From JBOFSR01 sp051651645 (lineage in GTDB: Bacteria; Spirochaetota; Spirochaetia; Treponematales; Treponemataceae), in contig JBOFSR010000152.1 of the NCBI GenBank assembly GCA_051651645.1, positions 1 through 21,535 on the forward strand: a DNA stretch of 21,535 nt. Reading direction: 5' to 3'. This document shows, piece by piece, positions 6,952 to 14,639 of this stretch; position 1 is the first letter of the stretch, and every line of letters starts with the position of its first letter. A model generated the notes under the pieces. The model did not search any database, was not told where the DNA came from, and worked only from the letters and a program-made list of their open reading frames with translations. The position numbers and the translations under genes were made by a program.

Positions 6952-7316
6952 AAAGTCTCCAAAAAGGCATTTTCTATTTGATATACCTGTTCTGGAAACT
7001 GTGGCATATCAAGTAACAGCACGTCAAATCGCATAAAGCTACTACTATATTGTCGATAAGATTCAATGAAAAATTTAGCAGTTTCTATCATTCTTTTTTG
7101 TTTTTTTTTGTTAATTACTTTTTCAATGGATTCAACACTACCGTTAGGCCATGTTTTCACCTCAAAAAAAACTAAAATGTTGTCAATCTCTGCAATAATA
7201 TCAATTTCACCACATCGCTTCTGCCAATTTCTCTCTATTATTTTATAGCCATTTTTAACAAGAAATTCTTCCGCTCGTTGTTCTCCTTGCAACCCCTTTT
7301 CTTTATTTTTTAGCAC
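6948..7316 (-). CDS. yraN: YraN family protein (UPF0102), putative PD-(D/E)xK nuclease
   Basis: 122 aa from GTG 7316, matching the ~115-125 aa family length; a longer frame from 7412 would lie wholly inside the HD-GYP gene and add 32 residues unlike the family. The chosen start overlaps the HD-GYP end by 14 bases. The family core is intact: GLQGEQRAEEFLVKNGYKII near the N-terminus, then CGEIDII and FFEVKTW, giving the Glu, Asp and ExK residues of a Holliday-junction-resolvase-like nuclease fold; Trp replaces the usual Arg after EVKT. Biochemical role of YraN is not settled; it is usually linked to DNA repair or processing. The last base triplet overlaps the next gene as ATGA, implying translational coupling. 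Confidence 0.88.
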   Translation of the reverse strand: MLKNKEKGLQGEQRAEEFLVKNGYKIIERNWQKRCGEIDIIAEIDNILVFFEVKTWPNGSVESIEKVINKKKQKRMIETAKFFIESYRQYSSSFMRFDVLLLDMPQFPEQVYQIENAFLETL

Positions 7317-8514
7317 CCTCAATCTCTTTTGGATCAAGTGACCGAACAATAAAAATTTTCTTTTGTTGGTCAGGTGGAATAGGAATTCCTTCACTGCTTG
7401 ATGCACTATCACTTGAAATAATTTTTATTTTTGGACGTAATGGAATTGAAGGATTGACTTCAATTACATGTGCAAATTGCCCAGTGTTCAAAAGAACCGT
7501 TGAACCAACAGGATAAATCCCCATGCTTTGCACAAATGCTTCAACAATAGCAGGATCGTAATAGCGTCCAGAATTTGAAACAAGGAAGGTCATTGCCTCT
7601 GAGCCAAGCATTGAATTTCTATACGGTCTATGTGAAACCATTGCTTCAAAAGCATCTGCAACAGAAACTATGGCAGCCCCAAGCGGAATTTGTTTTCCTT
7701 GCTTTGTGCTTGGATATCCTGATCCGTCGAATCTTTCATGATGATGAAGGGTTATTTCTGAAAGTGATTTAGGGAATTGTAATGATTCTGTGAGTAGAAT
7801 AAAACCGTTTATGGTATGGAGCTTTATTTCAGAGAATTCCTCTTCGCTAAGGGCAACTTTTTTATCAAGCAAATTCCTTGGAAGCTGCAACATACCAATA
7901 TCATGTAATAGAGCCCCTTGAGTAAATTCCTGCAGACTATCAGCTGGAGCATTTAATCTTTTTGCAATTGTATATGTTAGTATTGCCGTATTGATAGCAC
8001 TTTTTTCCAAGTATGAGAGCGTATTTTCGCCGAGCAAAATAAAACTTAAAACCGTATTGGTATCTTTATTAACAAGGTTGATAATTTCATTTGTAATTTG
8101 TTCTGCCTTGTCGGTTAAGTTTGATTCTTTTGAGTTTATGAGGCTTGAAAATAAAGCGGCTACTTGCTCAATTAAATTTTGATACTCAATAAATAATGGA
8201 TTTTCGCTTATTGATAGCTGTGAAAAAACATATTGGTTTATTGTTGATGATATATTTTTGCTTTCTTCTTCATCAATTAAATCATCAAAGTCCGCGAGTT
8301 CTTCTAAAAGCTCTTCAGGCTCGTCAACGTAATCTTCTGCGAGCAACGAGCCGTGTGTTACAAGCTCGTCAATATCCCAATTCTTCAGAGAATCCATATG
8401 AAACTGTGATAGAGGTTTTTTTTCCGCTAAAAACATATTTTTCCCGTCATCAAAAAATACAGGAGACGAAAATCTCATACCAAGTTTTAAATCAGCATTT
8501 TTTATTCTATTCAT
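7303..8514 (-). CDS. HD-GYP domain protein (putative cyclic-di-GMP phosphodiesterase)
   Basis: 403 aa, cytoplasmic. HD-GYP enzymes hydrolyse the second messenger cyclic di-GMP. Residues 1-60 form an N-terminal domain (LGMRFSSPVFFDDG), 64-84 a very acidic linker, about 155-320 the HD-GYP domain: HDIG (204-207), HHHERFDGSGYP (257-268), VADAFEAM (286-293) and HRPYR (295-299). A C-terminal ~90-residue part (VGSTVLLNTGQFAHVIEVNP) follows, common in this protein type. At the position of the first metal-binding His of the domain (usually HSxN/R), the sequence is KSAIN with Ser172, so one metal ligand seems absent. It is the first gene of an operon with yraN, the 53-aa gene and the zinc-ribbon gene. 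A good promoter lies just upstream. Family is certain, catalytic competence is not. Confidence 0.9.
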   Translation of the reverse strand: MNRIKNADLKLGMRFSSPVFFDDGKNMFLAEKKPLSQFHMDSLKNWDIDELVTHGSLLAEDYVDEPEELLEELADFDDLIDEEESKNISSTINQYVFSQLSISENPLFIEYQNLIEQVAALFSSLINSKESNLTDKAEQITNEIINLVNKDTNTVLSFILLGENTLSYLEKSAINTAILTYTIAKRLNAPADSLQEFTQGALLHDIGMLQLPRNLLDKKVALSEEEFSEIKLHTINGFILLTESLQFPKSLSEITLHHHERFDGSGYPSTKQGKQIPLGAAIVSVADAFEAMVSHRPYRNSMLGSEAMTFLVSNSGRYYDPAIVEAFVQSMGIYPVGSTVLLNTGQFAHVIEVNPSIPLRPKIKIISSDSASSSEGIPIPPDQQKKIFIVRSLDPKEIEGAKK

Positions 8515-8531
8515 AGTACCCTTAATCCACT

Positions 8532-8560
8532 AAGATATCATTTTTTTAAAGTTTTATCAA
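8532..8560 (-). promoter_or_regulatory. Sigma-70-type promoter of the HD-GYP/YraN operon
   Basis: On the minus strand TTGATA (8560-8555; 5 of 6), a 17-base spacer and TATCTT (8537-8532) lie 17 bases before the ATG at 8514. An AAGGG (8525-8521) close to the start is the only ribosome-site candidate. Position, spacing and the AT-rich upstream stretch support it. Confidence 0.55.
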
Positions 8561-8608
8561 TAAATTACGGCATTTTAAAATAGTTTTTTGCGAGAAATCT
8601 CTGCTGTT

Positions 8609-9946
8609 TTAGCCAACAAGGACGGGTTCTTCAGGATACTGGATTAGGGAGTCTGTCCTGTCTTGTTTGAGGCGAAGTGCCATAGCAAAAATGCCTGTCC
8701 TTCCGATGAACATTGTTAAAATGACAACGCATTTCCCTGCAAAGCTTAAATCCCCTGAGATTCCGCGTGATAGTCCTGATGTTGAAAAGGCGGAAATCGA
8801 TTCAAAAAATATATCAAGTAGCGAAAATTTTCCTGAGGTTAAGAAAGCGTTTTCTGTAATTGAAAGCAATAAAATTGAAATCATGACAAAAATTAAGCTT
8901 TGCGTGATGATCAATAATGCTTTACCCGTGATTTTTGTGTTAATTTTGCGGTCAAAAATTTTAAAGCTGATATTTTCGTCGTTTCCAAGGAGGGCATACA
9001 TGAGTGCTAAAAAAACAGTTGTCGTTTTTACGCCGCCTGCAATTGATCCTGGAGAGCCGCCAATGAACATTAAAAATGTTGTATATAAATTGGTAAAAAC
9101 AGAAAAATCAGTTTGGGAAATGGTTTCAAATCCTGCGGTGCGTGTTGTTACGGATTGAAAAAATGCCGCCGTGATTTTTTTTCCGACTGATAAATTTGCC
9201 AATGCATTGTTCCACTCAATTAGTAAAAAAAATACTGTCCCGCTGAGAATTAAGGCAGATGTCATAATCAAGACAATGCGAGTGTGCAGCGATAAGCGTT
9301 TTTTTGCGGACATTCCAACTTGGAACAAGTTTTTTATAGTGATAAAGCCAAGTCCGCCACAAATGATCAAAAATGCGATAACAAGATTTATATAAACTGA
9401 GTTTTGAAATTGAATTAAACTGTTTGAATATGGCGAAAATCCTGCGTTACAAAATGCTGACACAGAAAGAAAAATTGCATAAAAAATGGGGTGGGTAACG
9501 TTTTCGAGATAAAAGGCTGGAAGTAAAAAGGCTGCTCCAATCAACTGGATTGCAATCGTGAATGAAAAAATAGTCGAAAGAATGGTGCGTGGATTTCCCT
9601 CAACGTCATCAACAAAAAATTCTTTGACAACTTTGCGGTTTACTAGCGACACTTTTTTTGATGGCATTGCTAAGAACATTGAAATAAAGGTCAAAATACC
9701 AAGTCCGCCTAGCTCAATTAAAAGCAAAATAATGAAGAATCCAAAGTTTGTGTAAGCACTCATATCGACAGAGGATAGCCCTGTTACACATAAAGCTGAA
9801 ACGGCGGTAAAAAGTGCATCAATATAGGGAACGACAGCGGCATTTTTGTAGACTGCAGGCATTTGCAATAAAAAAGAGCCAAGAAAGCTGAGGGAGATAA
9901 AATAGCTGAAAAGGCGTGTTTTGTCTGATTGAATGGAAAACTTCAT
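8609..9946 (-). CDS. trkH: TrkH/KtrB family potassium uptake membrane protein
   Basis: 445 aa from ATG 9946. A longer frame from 10015 is rejected because it lies inside the upstream gene and adds a basic, non-family stretch; the chosen ATG overlaps the upstream stop as ATGA. Inner-membrane subunit of a K+ uptake system with four pore repeats: the filter segments VTGLSS, NAGFSP, TAGFET and TSGLSR, each with the key Gly, are all present, along with GGSPGSIAGGVKTT and FIGRTG before the C-terminus. The usual cytoplasmic partner TrkA/KtrA (an NAD/ATP-binding RCK protein) is not in this window and must be elsewhere if it exists. It is coupled to an upstream radical SAM gene, an unusual partner. 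Confidence 0.92.
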   Translation of the reverse strand: MKFSIQSDKTRLFSYFISLSFLGSFLLQMPAVYKNAAVVPYIDALFTAVSALCVTGLSSVDMSAYTNFGFFIILLLIELGGLGILTFISMFLAMPSKKVSLVNRKVVKEFFVDDVEGNPRTILSTIFSFTIAIQLIGAAFLLPAFYLENVTHPIFYAIFLSVSAFCNAGFSPYSNSLIQFQNSVYINLVIAFLIICGGLGFITIKNLFQVGMSAKKRLSLHTRIVLIMTSALILSGTVFFLLIEWNNALANLSVGKKITAAFFQSVTTRTAGFETISQTDFSVFTNLYTTFLMFIGGSPGSIAGGVKTTTVFLALMYALLGNDENISFKIFDRKINTKITGKALLIITQSLIFVMISILLLSITENAFLTSGKFSLLDIFFESISAFSTSGLSRGISGDLSFAGKCVVILTMFIGRTGIFAMALRLKQDRTDSLIQYPEEPVLVG

Positions 9947-10953
9947 GGCTCTAGTTCTAACAAATAACGGCAAAAAAAACAAGTGTTTGCGGTTTTTCCG
10001 CTTGCAGGAAAACAATGTTCTTTTTTTTCAAGATTGTGTGCCGCACGTAGTAAGCCTGAGCAATACACTGTGTGCAGTATACTTTTTTCCTTTGCTTGAT
10101 TTTCTCTATCCATAATTTGAGTAAAACTTTCATTCAAAGCGTTGCCAATACAGAGTTTTTTGTGTTCGTTGGCATAGCCACAGCACGGAGCAATATTCCC
10201 ATTGGGGTGAACAAATATTACTTGCCCAGGGCCTGCACAAAAATCTTCATTAAACCAGTGTGGTGCATTCCAAAAAGAAGGATCGCAAAAATTTTCATGC
10301 GTGTAGTCAATAGTTGTAATTGGAATACAATTTTCTTGCCCCTCATAGCTGCAGCGAATGGCAATATTCTTATTAAGAATGATTTTTTTGTTTTCTGATT
10401 TAGGTATAAATGAGGAATTCAAGCATTCGGCAACGTCGTTTACGATTTGGAAGCTTTGTGTATCCGTTTGCTCATCTTTTAAAACAATTGCAAAATTAAG
10501 GATTGCTTCTTGCCAGATTTCCAAAACGGATATGCAAAATAAGGCAATTTTTTTAGCATAATTTTCACCGCTTGAAACTTTTTCAAAAGCATTTTGATGA
10601 AATGCATCGACACTTACGGTAATTTTGCCATCAAAGCCCGCATCATAGATGTTTTGTAGGTGGGCATGCAAGTCATCTGTGTTTTTAAACCAAACGCCAT
10701 TTGTTATAATAGTATCAAAAAGCATGTCATTTTCCACTGCAAAACCGATTGCTTTCTGTAAAAAATCGCTTTGTAAAAATGGCTCGCCGCCAGAAAAGCC
10801 GAGATGATTAATTCCCTCGTTTACGACTGTTTGTAAAAAAGGCTCTATGTTTTCAAAGCACAATTTTCCTGACTGTTTATTAATAAAACAATGGGTACAC
10901 TGTAAGTTGCATGCGTTGCTGGGGGAAAGAATTATTTGATAGGGCTTGTACAT
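9943..10953 (-). CDS. Radical SAM protein with SPASM-like C-terminal domain
   Basis: 336 aa, cytoplasmic. The radical SAM cluster motif is Cys15-x3-Cys19-x2-Cys22 (NACNLQCTHC), with GFSGGEPF (52-59) and SVDAFHQ as SAM/barrel motifs. The C-terminal third has many cysteines in SPASM-like order: FCAGPG, then NGNIAPCCGYA, KLCIGN, YCSGLL and CFFC, so one or two auxiliary Fe-S clusters are expected. SPASM enzymes mostly modify peptides or proteins; no precursor peptide is visible nearby and the substrate is unknown. Its stop overlaps the trkH start (ATGA), so the two are translated together. The start ATG 10953 has no Shine-Dalgarno and a TATACT box ends 6 bases before it, suggesting a leaderless transcript. 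Confidence 0.85.
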   Translation of the reverse strand: MYKPYQIILSPSNACNLQCTHCFINKQSGKLCFENIEPFLQTVVNEGINHLGFSGGEPFLQSDFLQKAIGFAVENDMLFDTIITNGVWFKNTDDLHAHLQNIYDAGFDGKITVSVDAFHQNAFEKVSSGENYAKKIALFCISVLEIWQEAILNFAIVLKDEQTDTQSFQIVNDVAECLNSSFIPKSENKKIILNKNIAIRCSYEGQENCIPITTIDYTHENFCDPSFWNAPHWFNEDFCAGPGQVIFVHPNGNIAPCCGYANEHKKLCIGNALNESFTQIMDRENQAKEKSILHTVYCSGLLRAAHNLEKKEHCFPASGKTANTCFFCRYLLELEP

Positions 10954-10959
10954 AATTGC

Positions 10960-10965
10960 AGTATA
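10960..10965 (-). promoter_or_regulatory. Candidate -10 box of the radical SAM-trkH operon
   Basis: TATACT on the minus strand ends 6 bases before the ATG at 10953, the same geometry as at the CapA gene. The sequence 17 bases upstream (TTTATT) is a poor -35. Absence of any ribosome binding site fits a leaderless start. Weak by itself. Confidence 0.35.
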
Positions 10966-11024
10966 AATTAAACGGTAAGAAAAATAAAGATAAAAAAGAA
11001 GATTTTAAGAAATGGGATTACTGC

Positions 11025-11079
11025 CATTGAAAGAAAACTGATATAACATTTTACATTTATACCAGCTTTTCAGTCAATG
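11025..11079 (-). terminator. Long imperfect hairpin after the fumarate operon
   Basis: Minus strand: CATTGA, internal loop CTG/CTT, then AAAAGCTGGTATAA paired with TTATATCAGTTTT (one bulged G, one G-U), loop ATGTAAAATG, closing TCAATG. It lies 10 bases after the transporter stop codon. The tail after it is only moderately T-rich (a T run appears about 25 bases on), so it may be a 3' mRNA-protecting hairpin as much as a terminator. Confidence 0.45.
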
Positions 11080-11089
11080 AAAGTAATAA

Positions 11090-12292
11090 TTATCCTAAAA
11101 ATAATATGATGAATTTTGCAACTAATACAATTGACACAAGTGCAAGTGGATAGGTTGCAGCGTATGCTGAGGCGACTTCATCGGTTCCAGCGGTTGCAAT
11201 GAGCGTTCCTAAAGCTGGAGTGCTTGTCATTCCGCCCGTGATTGAGCCAAGGTTGTTAAAAATTGGCAACTTAAATACATACTTCGCGATTAAAAATCCG
11301 ATTAGCATTGGTGCTAGTGTCATAATCATTCCGTATATAAAGTAGGAAATTTTCACGTTGCTTATAAAATTGACGCCACCAGGAATGCCCGCTCCAATTA
11401 AGAAAAGGACGAGTCCTAATTCTCTAAAAAAATCGAGGCCTTCTTTTTTTATGCGACAATCGATAGGGCCAATGTGAGCAAAATGCCCAATAATAAGCCC
11501 TGCAACCAATGTTCCACCCGAAGTTCCCAAAGCAAAGTTGATTACGGGAATTTTTATTGCTCCTATAATACAGCCTAATCCTATAGCAAGCATGAAAGGA
11601 AAAAAGCCTAAGCCTTCGAGCGTAATAACGCGTCCTTTAAGTGCAGGAATAGTAACGGCATTTGCCGCAACAAAGGATTCCCTTTCTTTGGCGATATCGA
11701 CGTTTAGGACTTTAGGCATAATTTGCACAAAAAGCACAACGCCAAGAATACCAAAAATATAGGCGATTCCATAGCCTGCAACAACCATATCTTGATTAGG
11801 GGCAACTTCTTTTGCTGCTGAAAGGCCAGGTGTGCTTGTCAACGCTCCCGTTAAAAGTCCCACCGCCATTTCTGCTTCTAAGTGTGGATCAATAATAACT
11901 AACAACGCGGTAACAATGCCACCAACTCCGATAACGATAACGCCCATCATTATGTATGCAAGGGATTTTTTGTTGAATGTTCTAAAAAATTTGGGGCCTG
12001 CAATAAGACCAATCGCTGTTACAAACATTGCAGTTCCCAAACTCGAAACAACACCCAGCTGTGATTTTAATCCCTCGCTATACAGCGCAATCGATTTTCC
12101 GCCAATAGAAAAATTTGGCATATAGCTTGCTAGAATTCCATATAGCAGTGCTATAAGAAGAACTCCAGCCGTGCCAAGCCCAATTCCTTTAATCTTTACT
12201 CCACCAACCAAATATCCCAAAGCTCCAATTATAAAAGCAATAAAAACAAGAGATAAGGTTGATGAAATAAAACCAGCTAAATAATCTGTCAT
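11090..12292 (-). CDS. AAEx (AspT/SucE-type) dicarboxylate or amino acid exchanger
   Basis: 400 aa integral membrane protein with about ten hydrophobic segments. Two inverted halves each carry the family signature: GALTSTPGLSAA (149-160) and GGMTSTPALGTL (353-364). The family includes the aspartate:alanine antiporter AspT, the succinate exporter SucE1 of Corynebacterium and E. coli YidE/YbjL. Those are usually ~540-560 aa with two cytoplasmic RCK_C domains in the middle; here the halves are joined by a short linker (about 185-220) without RCK_C, a compact form. It is the last gene of the fumarate operon, 19 bases after frdA, with AAAGGA before its ATG. Given fumarase and fumarate reductase upstream, export of succinate, perhaps in exchange for malate, fumarate or aspartate, is the likeliest job; substrate is inferred. 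Confidence 0.85.
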   Translation of the reverse strand: MTDYLAGFISSTLSLVFIAFIIGALGYLVGGVKIKGIGLGTAGVLLIALLYGILASYMPNFSIGGKSIALYSEGLKSQLGVVSSLGTAMFVTAIGLIAGPKFFRTFNKKSLAYIMMGVIVIGVGGIVTALLVIIDPHLEAEMAVGLLTGALTSTPGLSAAKEVAPNQDMVVAGYGIAYIFGILGVVLFVQIMPKVLNVDIAKERESFVAANAVTIPALKGRVITLEGLGFFPFMLAIGLGCIIGAIKIPVINFALGTSGGTLVAGLIIGHFAHIGPIDCRIKKEGLDFFRELGLVLFLIGAGIPGGVNFISNVKISYFIYGMIMTLAPMLIGFLIAKYVFKLPIFNNLGSITGGMTSTPALGTLIATAGTDEVASAYAATYPLALVSIVLVAKFIILFLG

Positions 12293-12311
12293 TTTTTCCT
12301 TTTGAGTCGTA

Positions 12312-13943
12312 CTAGCGTAAAACTACAGAATCTTTAAGATCTTTTGGGTTTCCGTGTGCATATACAGGAAGAAGCTTTGGAGAAATTGTTTCAGTGTTTA
12401 TGCCAGCTGAAGCTCGCTCTTTTTCAAATTTTGCAACATGATCAAGTTTGAGTGATCCAACAGTAACGTTCTTTGACGTTGTTCCCGCATTTCGTCCTGC
12501 ATTTCGTCCAAATACGATAATGTCAAGAAGCGAATTTCCCATAAGTCGATTTTTTCCGTGTATTCCACCGATTGCTTCGCCTGCAACGAATAAATTTTTA
12601 ACTCCTGCAGTTTGGCAATCTTTTTCAATATCAATACCGCCATTTTGGTAATGGAGTGTTGGGTAAATCAAAATAGGATCTTTTCGAATATCAAGGCCGT
12701 ATTTTCCAAACATTCTCATCATAGCAGGAATGCGTTTTTCGATTGTTCCTTCGCCATTTTTAAGCTCGATCATTGGAGTGTCAAGCCACAGTCCCTTACC
12801 ACCTGGTGTATCAAGGCCTAAGTGTCTTTCATCGCATTCACGAATAACGGAAGCTGCTGCAACATCACGTGTTTCAAGAGGATGCATAAAAACTTCACCG
12901 TCTACGTTAATGAATTTTGCTCCAAGAGAACGCACTTTTTCTGTTACCAATGCACCGTAGATTTGCTCTGGAAAAGCAACGCCTGTTGGATGGTATTGCA
13001 ATGTTTCTGGGTACATCAATTTTGCACCAGCTCGGTAGGCAAGCACAAGCCCGTCAGCAGTTGCACCATAATGATTTGAAGTAGGGAAGCCTTGATAGTG
13101 AAGGCGTCCTGCTCCACCTGTTGCAATAATGACTGTTTTAGCCTTAGCAATGCGGATTTCTTTTGTTTCCATGTTGATTAAAACAGCTCCCGCGGCAGCT
13201 CCCTTGTCATCAAGGATAAGCTCGATTGCAGCAGTAAAATCAACGACAGGAATTTCGCGATTAAGCACTTCATCACGAAGAGTACGCATAATTTCTGCAC
13301 CAGAGTAATCTTTTGCAGCGTGCATACGTTTGCGGCTTGTTCCACCACCATGGGTAGTTACCATTGTGCCGTCTTCAGTTTTGTCAAACTCAACGCCAAG
13401 TTTGTTAAGCCATAAAATTGCGTCAGGGGCTTCTGTTACCAGTGATTTAAGCAAATCAGGTTTTGCAGCAAAGTGTCCGCCACCAAAGGCATCTAAATAA
13501 TGCTGAGCAGGAGAATCGTTTTCTTTGTCAGCTGCTTGAATTCCGCCTTCTGCCATCATTGTATTTGCATCGCCCATTCGTAGCTTTGTTACAACCAGTA
13601 CGCTTGCACCTGTGTTATTAGCTTCGATAGCAGCACTACAGCCAGCTCCACCGCCACCAATGATAAGCACGTCAGTTTCGTAGTCAGCCTTTGATAAGTC
13701 AATTTTTGACATATCAATTCGAGATTTTCCTTGTAAAAGGTCTGCAAGCTCGATTGGAACTTTTTCACCTTTGTTTGGGCCAATTTTTAATTCAGCGAAT
13801 TCGCTTACTCTATAGTCAGGATGAAATGTTGCGAGTAATTTGGTTTTTTGATCTGCTGTCATACGCTCAGGTTCAAAAGCGGCGTTTTTAACACGATTTG
13901 CTGCAACTTTTTTCATTGATTCTTGCATTTGATCTGTATACAT
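12312..13943 (-). CDS. frdA: Fumarate reductase flavoprotein subunit, soluble type
   Basis: 543 aa. Reduces fumarate to succinate at FAD. An N-terminal extension of ~90 residues precedes the FAD fold (DVLIIGGGGAGCSAA, 91-105); the start is supported by AAAGGAG before ATG 13943. Active-site residues of the fumarate reductase/succinate dehydrogenase family are present: TTHGGGTSRKRM (196-207), HPTG (318-321), Arg338 in TEKVRS (the proton-donor position, though the usual RGEGG is RSLGA), His431 in LHYQNGGI and Arg466 in KNRLMGNSLL. The His that binds FAD covalently in membrane-bound enzymes is Asn127 here (ANTMMAEGG), so FAD should be non-covalent, as in soluble fumarate reductases. No signal peptide and no membrane anchor subunit in the operon: cytoplasmic. 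Partner is FrdB, 11 bases upstream. L-aspartate oxidase is less likely given the partner subunit. Confidence 0.9.
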   Translation of the reverse strand: MYTDQMQESMKKVAANRVKNAAFEPERMTADQKTKLLATFHPDYRVSEFAELKIGPNKGEKVPIELADLLQGKSRIDMSKIDLSKADYETDVLIIGGGGAGCSAAIEANNTGASVLVVTKLRMGDANTMMAEGGIQAADKENDSPAQHYLDAFGGGHFAAKPDLLKSLVTEAPDAILWLNKLGVEFDKTEDGTMVTTHGGGTSRKRMHAAKDYSGAEIMRTLRDEVLNREIPVVDFTAAIELILDDKGAAAGAVLINMETKEIRIAKAKTVIIATGGAGRLHYQGFPTSNHYGATADGLVLAYRAGAKLMYPETLQYHPTGVAFPEQIYGALVTEKVRSLGAKFINVDGEVFMHPLETRDVAAASVIRECDERHLGLDTPGGKGLWLDTPMIELKNGEGTIEKRIPAMMRMFGKYGLDIRKDPILIYPTLHYQNGGIDIEKDCQTAGVKNLFVAGEAIGGIHGKNRLMGNSLLDIIVFGRNAGRNAGTTSKNVTVGSLKLDHVAKFEKERASAGINTETISPKLLPVYAHGNPKDLKDSVVLR

Positions 13944-13954
13944 AGTAGACTCCT

Positions 13955-14629
13955 TTATTTTTCAATTTCTCTAGTGTTATAAAGCTCTTTAATCTGGTCA
14001 ACAGGTTTATTCATTAAATCTTCAATGAGTTTATTGAATTCGCCTTTGTTGATTTGATCAACTCTATCTGCTAAGTGACCACATTCTGGAGCAAGATATT
14101 TTCCATAAAGCCGTCGTGCAAGAAGCGATGTTTGTGGATGAGAAATTCCTGCAGGACAGCGAGATGAACAAACACCACACATAACACAGTCAAAAGATTC
14201 TTCTGCACATTTTTCGTACTCGCCTCGTTGTGCATACGCAATGTATTGCATAACGTTAAGTTCTTGTGTACATGCTTTTGTACAAGCATTACAACCAATA
14301 CAAGCATAGATTTCTGGATACAATTGCATCATCACTTGCTCAGTTGGTTTTAGTTTTTCCATGTCATACACTTTCTTTTCCAAAGGAAAGAAAGGAAGAG
14401 TTGCAACATACATGTTGTCTTCAACTTTTGTTTGACAAGCCAAACACATTTTAAGTTCTGTGTCGCCCTTAATTCTATAAATTGTTGCACAAGCACCGCA
14501 AAAACCATTTCTGCATCCGCATCCGCGAACAAGTTGGTAGCCTGCATATTCCATCGCAGTCATAATCGTTAAGTCTGCTGGAACTTCGTATTTTTTTCCA
14601 AATAAGAAAACTGTTGCCATTTTTTCCAT
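13955..14629 (-). CDS. frdB: Fumarate reductase iron-sulfur subunit
   Basis: 224 aa from ATG 14629, chosen because AAGGAG lies 6 bases upstream; an in-frame ATG seven codons earlier would overlap flxA and has no such site. Electron-transfer subunit of FrdA. A [2Fe-2S] ferredoxin-like N-terminal domain has Cys39, Cys44, Cys47 and Cys62 (GCGCRNGFCGAC), and an alpha-helical domain has CIGCNACTKAC (110-120) and CVMCGVCSSRCP (148-159). The last motif has the CxxCxxCxxxCP form of a [4Fe-4S] site, not the 3Fe-4S arrangement of classical SdhB/FrdB. There is no CCG (HdrB-like) domain at the C-terminus, which methanogen thiol:fumarate reductase TfrB has; here HdrB is a separate gene in the same operon. 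Lies 10 bases after flxA. Confidence 0.88.
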   Translation of the reverse strand: MEKMATVFLFGKKYEVPADLTIMTAMEYAGYQLVRGCGCRNGFCGACATIYRIKGDTELKMCLACQTKVEDNMYVATLPFFPLEKKVYDMEKLKPTEQVMMQLYPEIYACIGCNACTKACTQELNVMQYIAYAQRGEYEKCAEESFDCVMCGVCSSRCPAGISHPQTSLLARRLYGKYLAPECGHLADRVDQINKGEFNKLIEDLMNKPVDQIKELYNTREIEK

Positions 14630-14639
14630 AGGATTCTCC

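Noticed and set aside
7317..7412. Longer YraN start
   Set aside because: The additional 32 residues lie entirely within the HD-GYP coding sequence and do not resemble the family.
8667..9158. Plus-strand frame of 163 codons inside trkH
   Set aside because: It is antisense to intact TrkH pore motifs and has no family resemblance; treated as a shadow of the real gene.
9947..10015. Longer TrkH start
   Set aside because: The extra 23 residues lie within the radical SAM gene; the ATGA overlap gives the family-like N-terminus.
12312..13943. L-aspartate oxidase (NadB)
   Set aside because: It has an Fe-S partner subunit, an N-terminal extension and fumarate reductase catalytic motifs, and no nadA/nadC neighbours.
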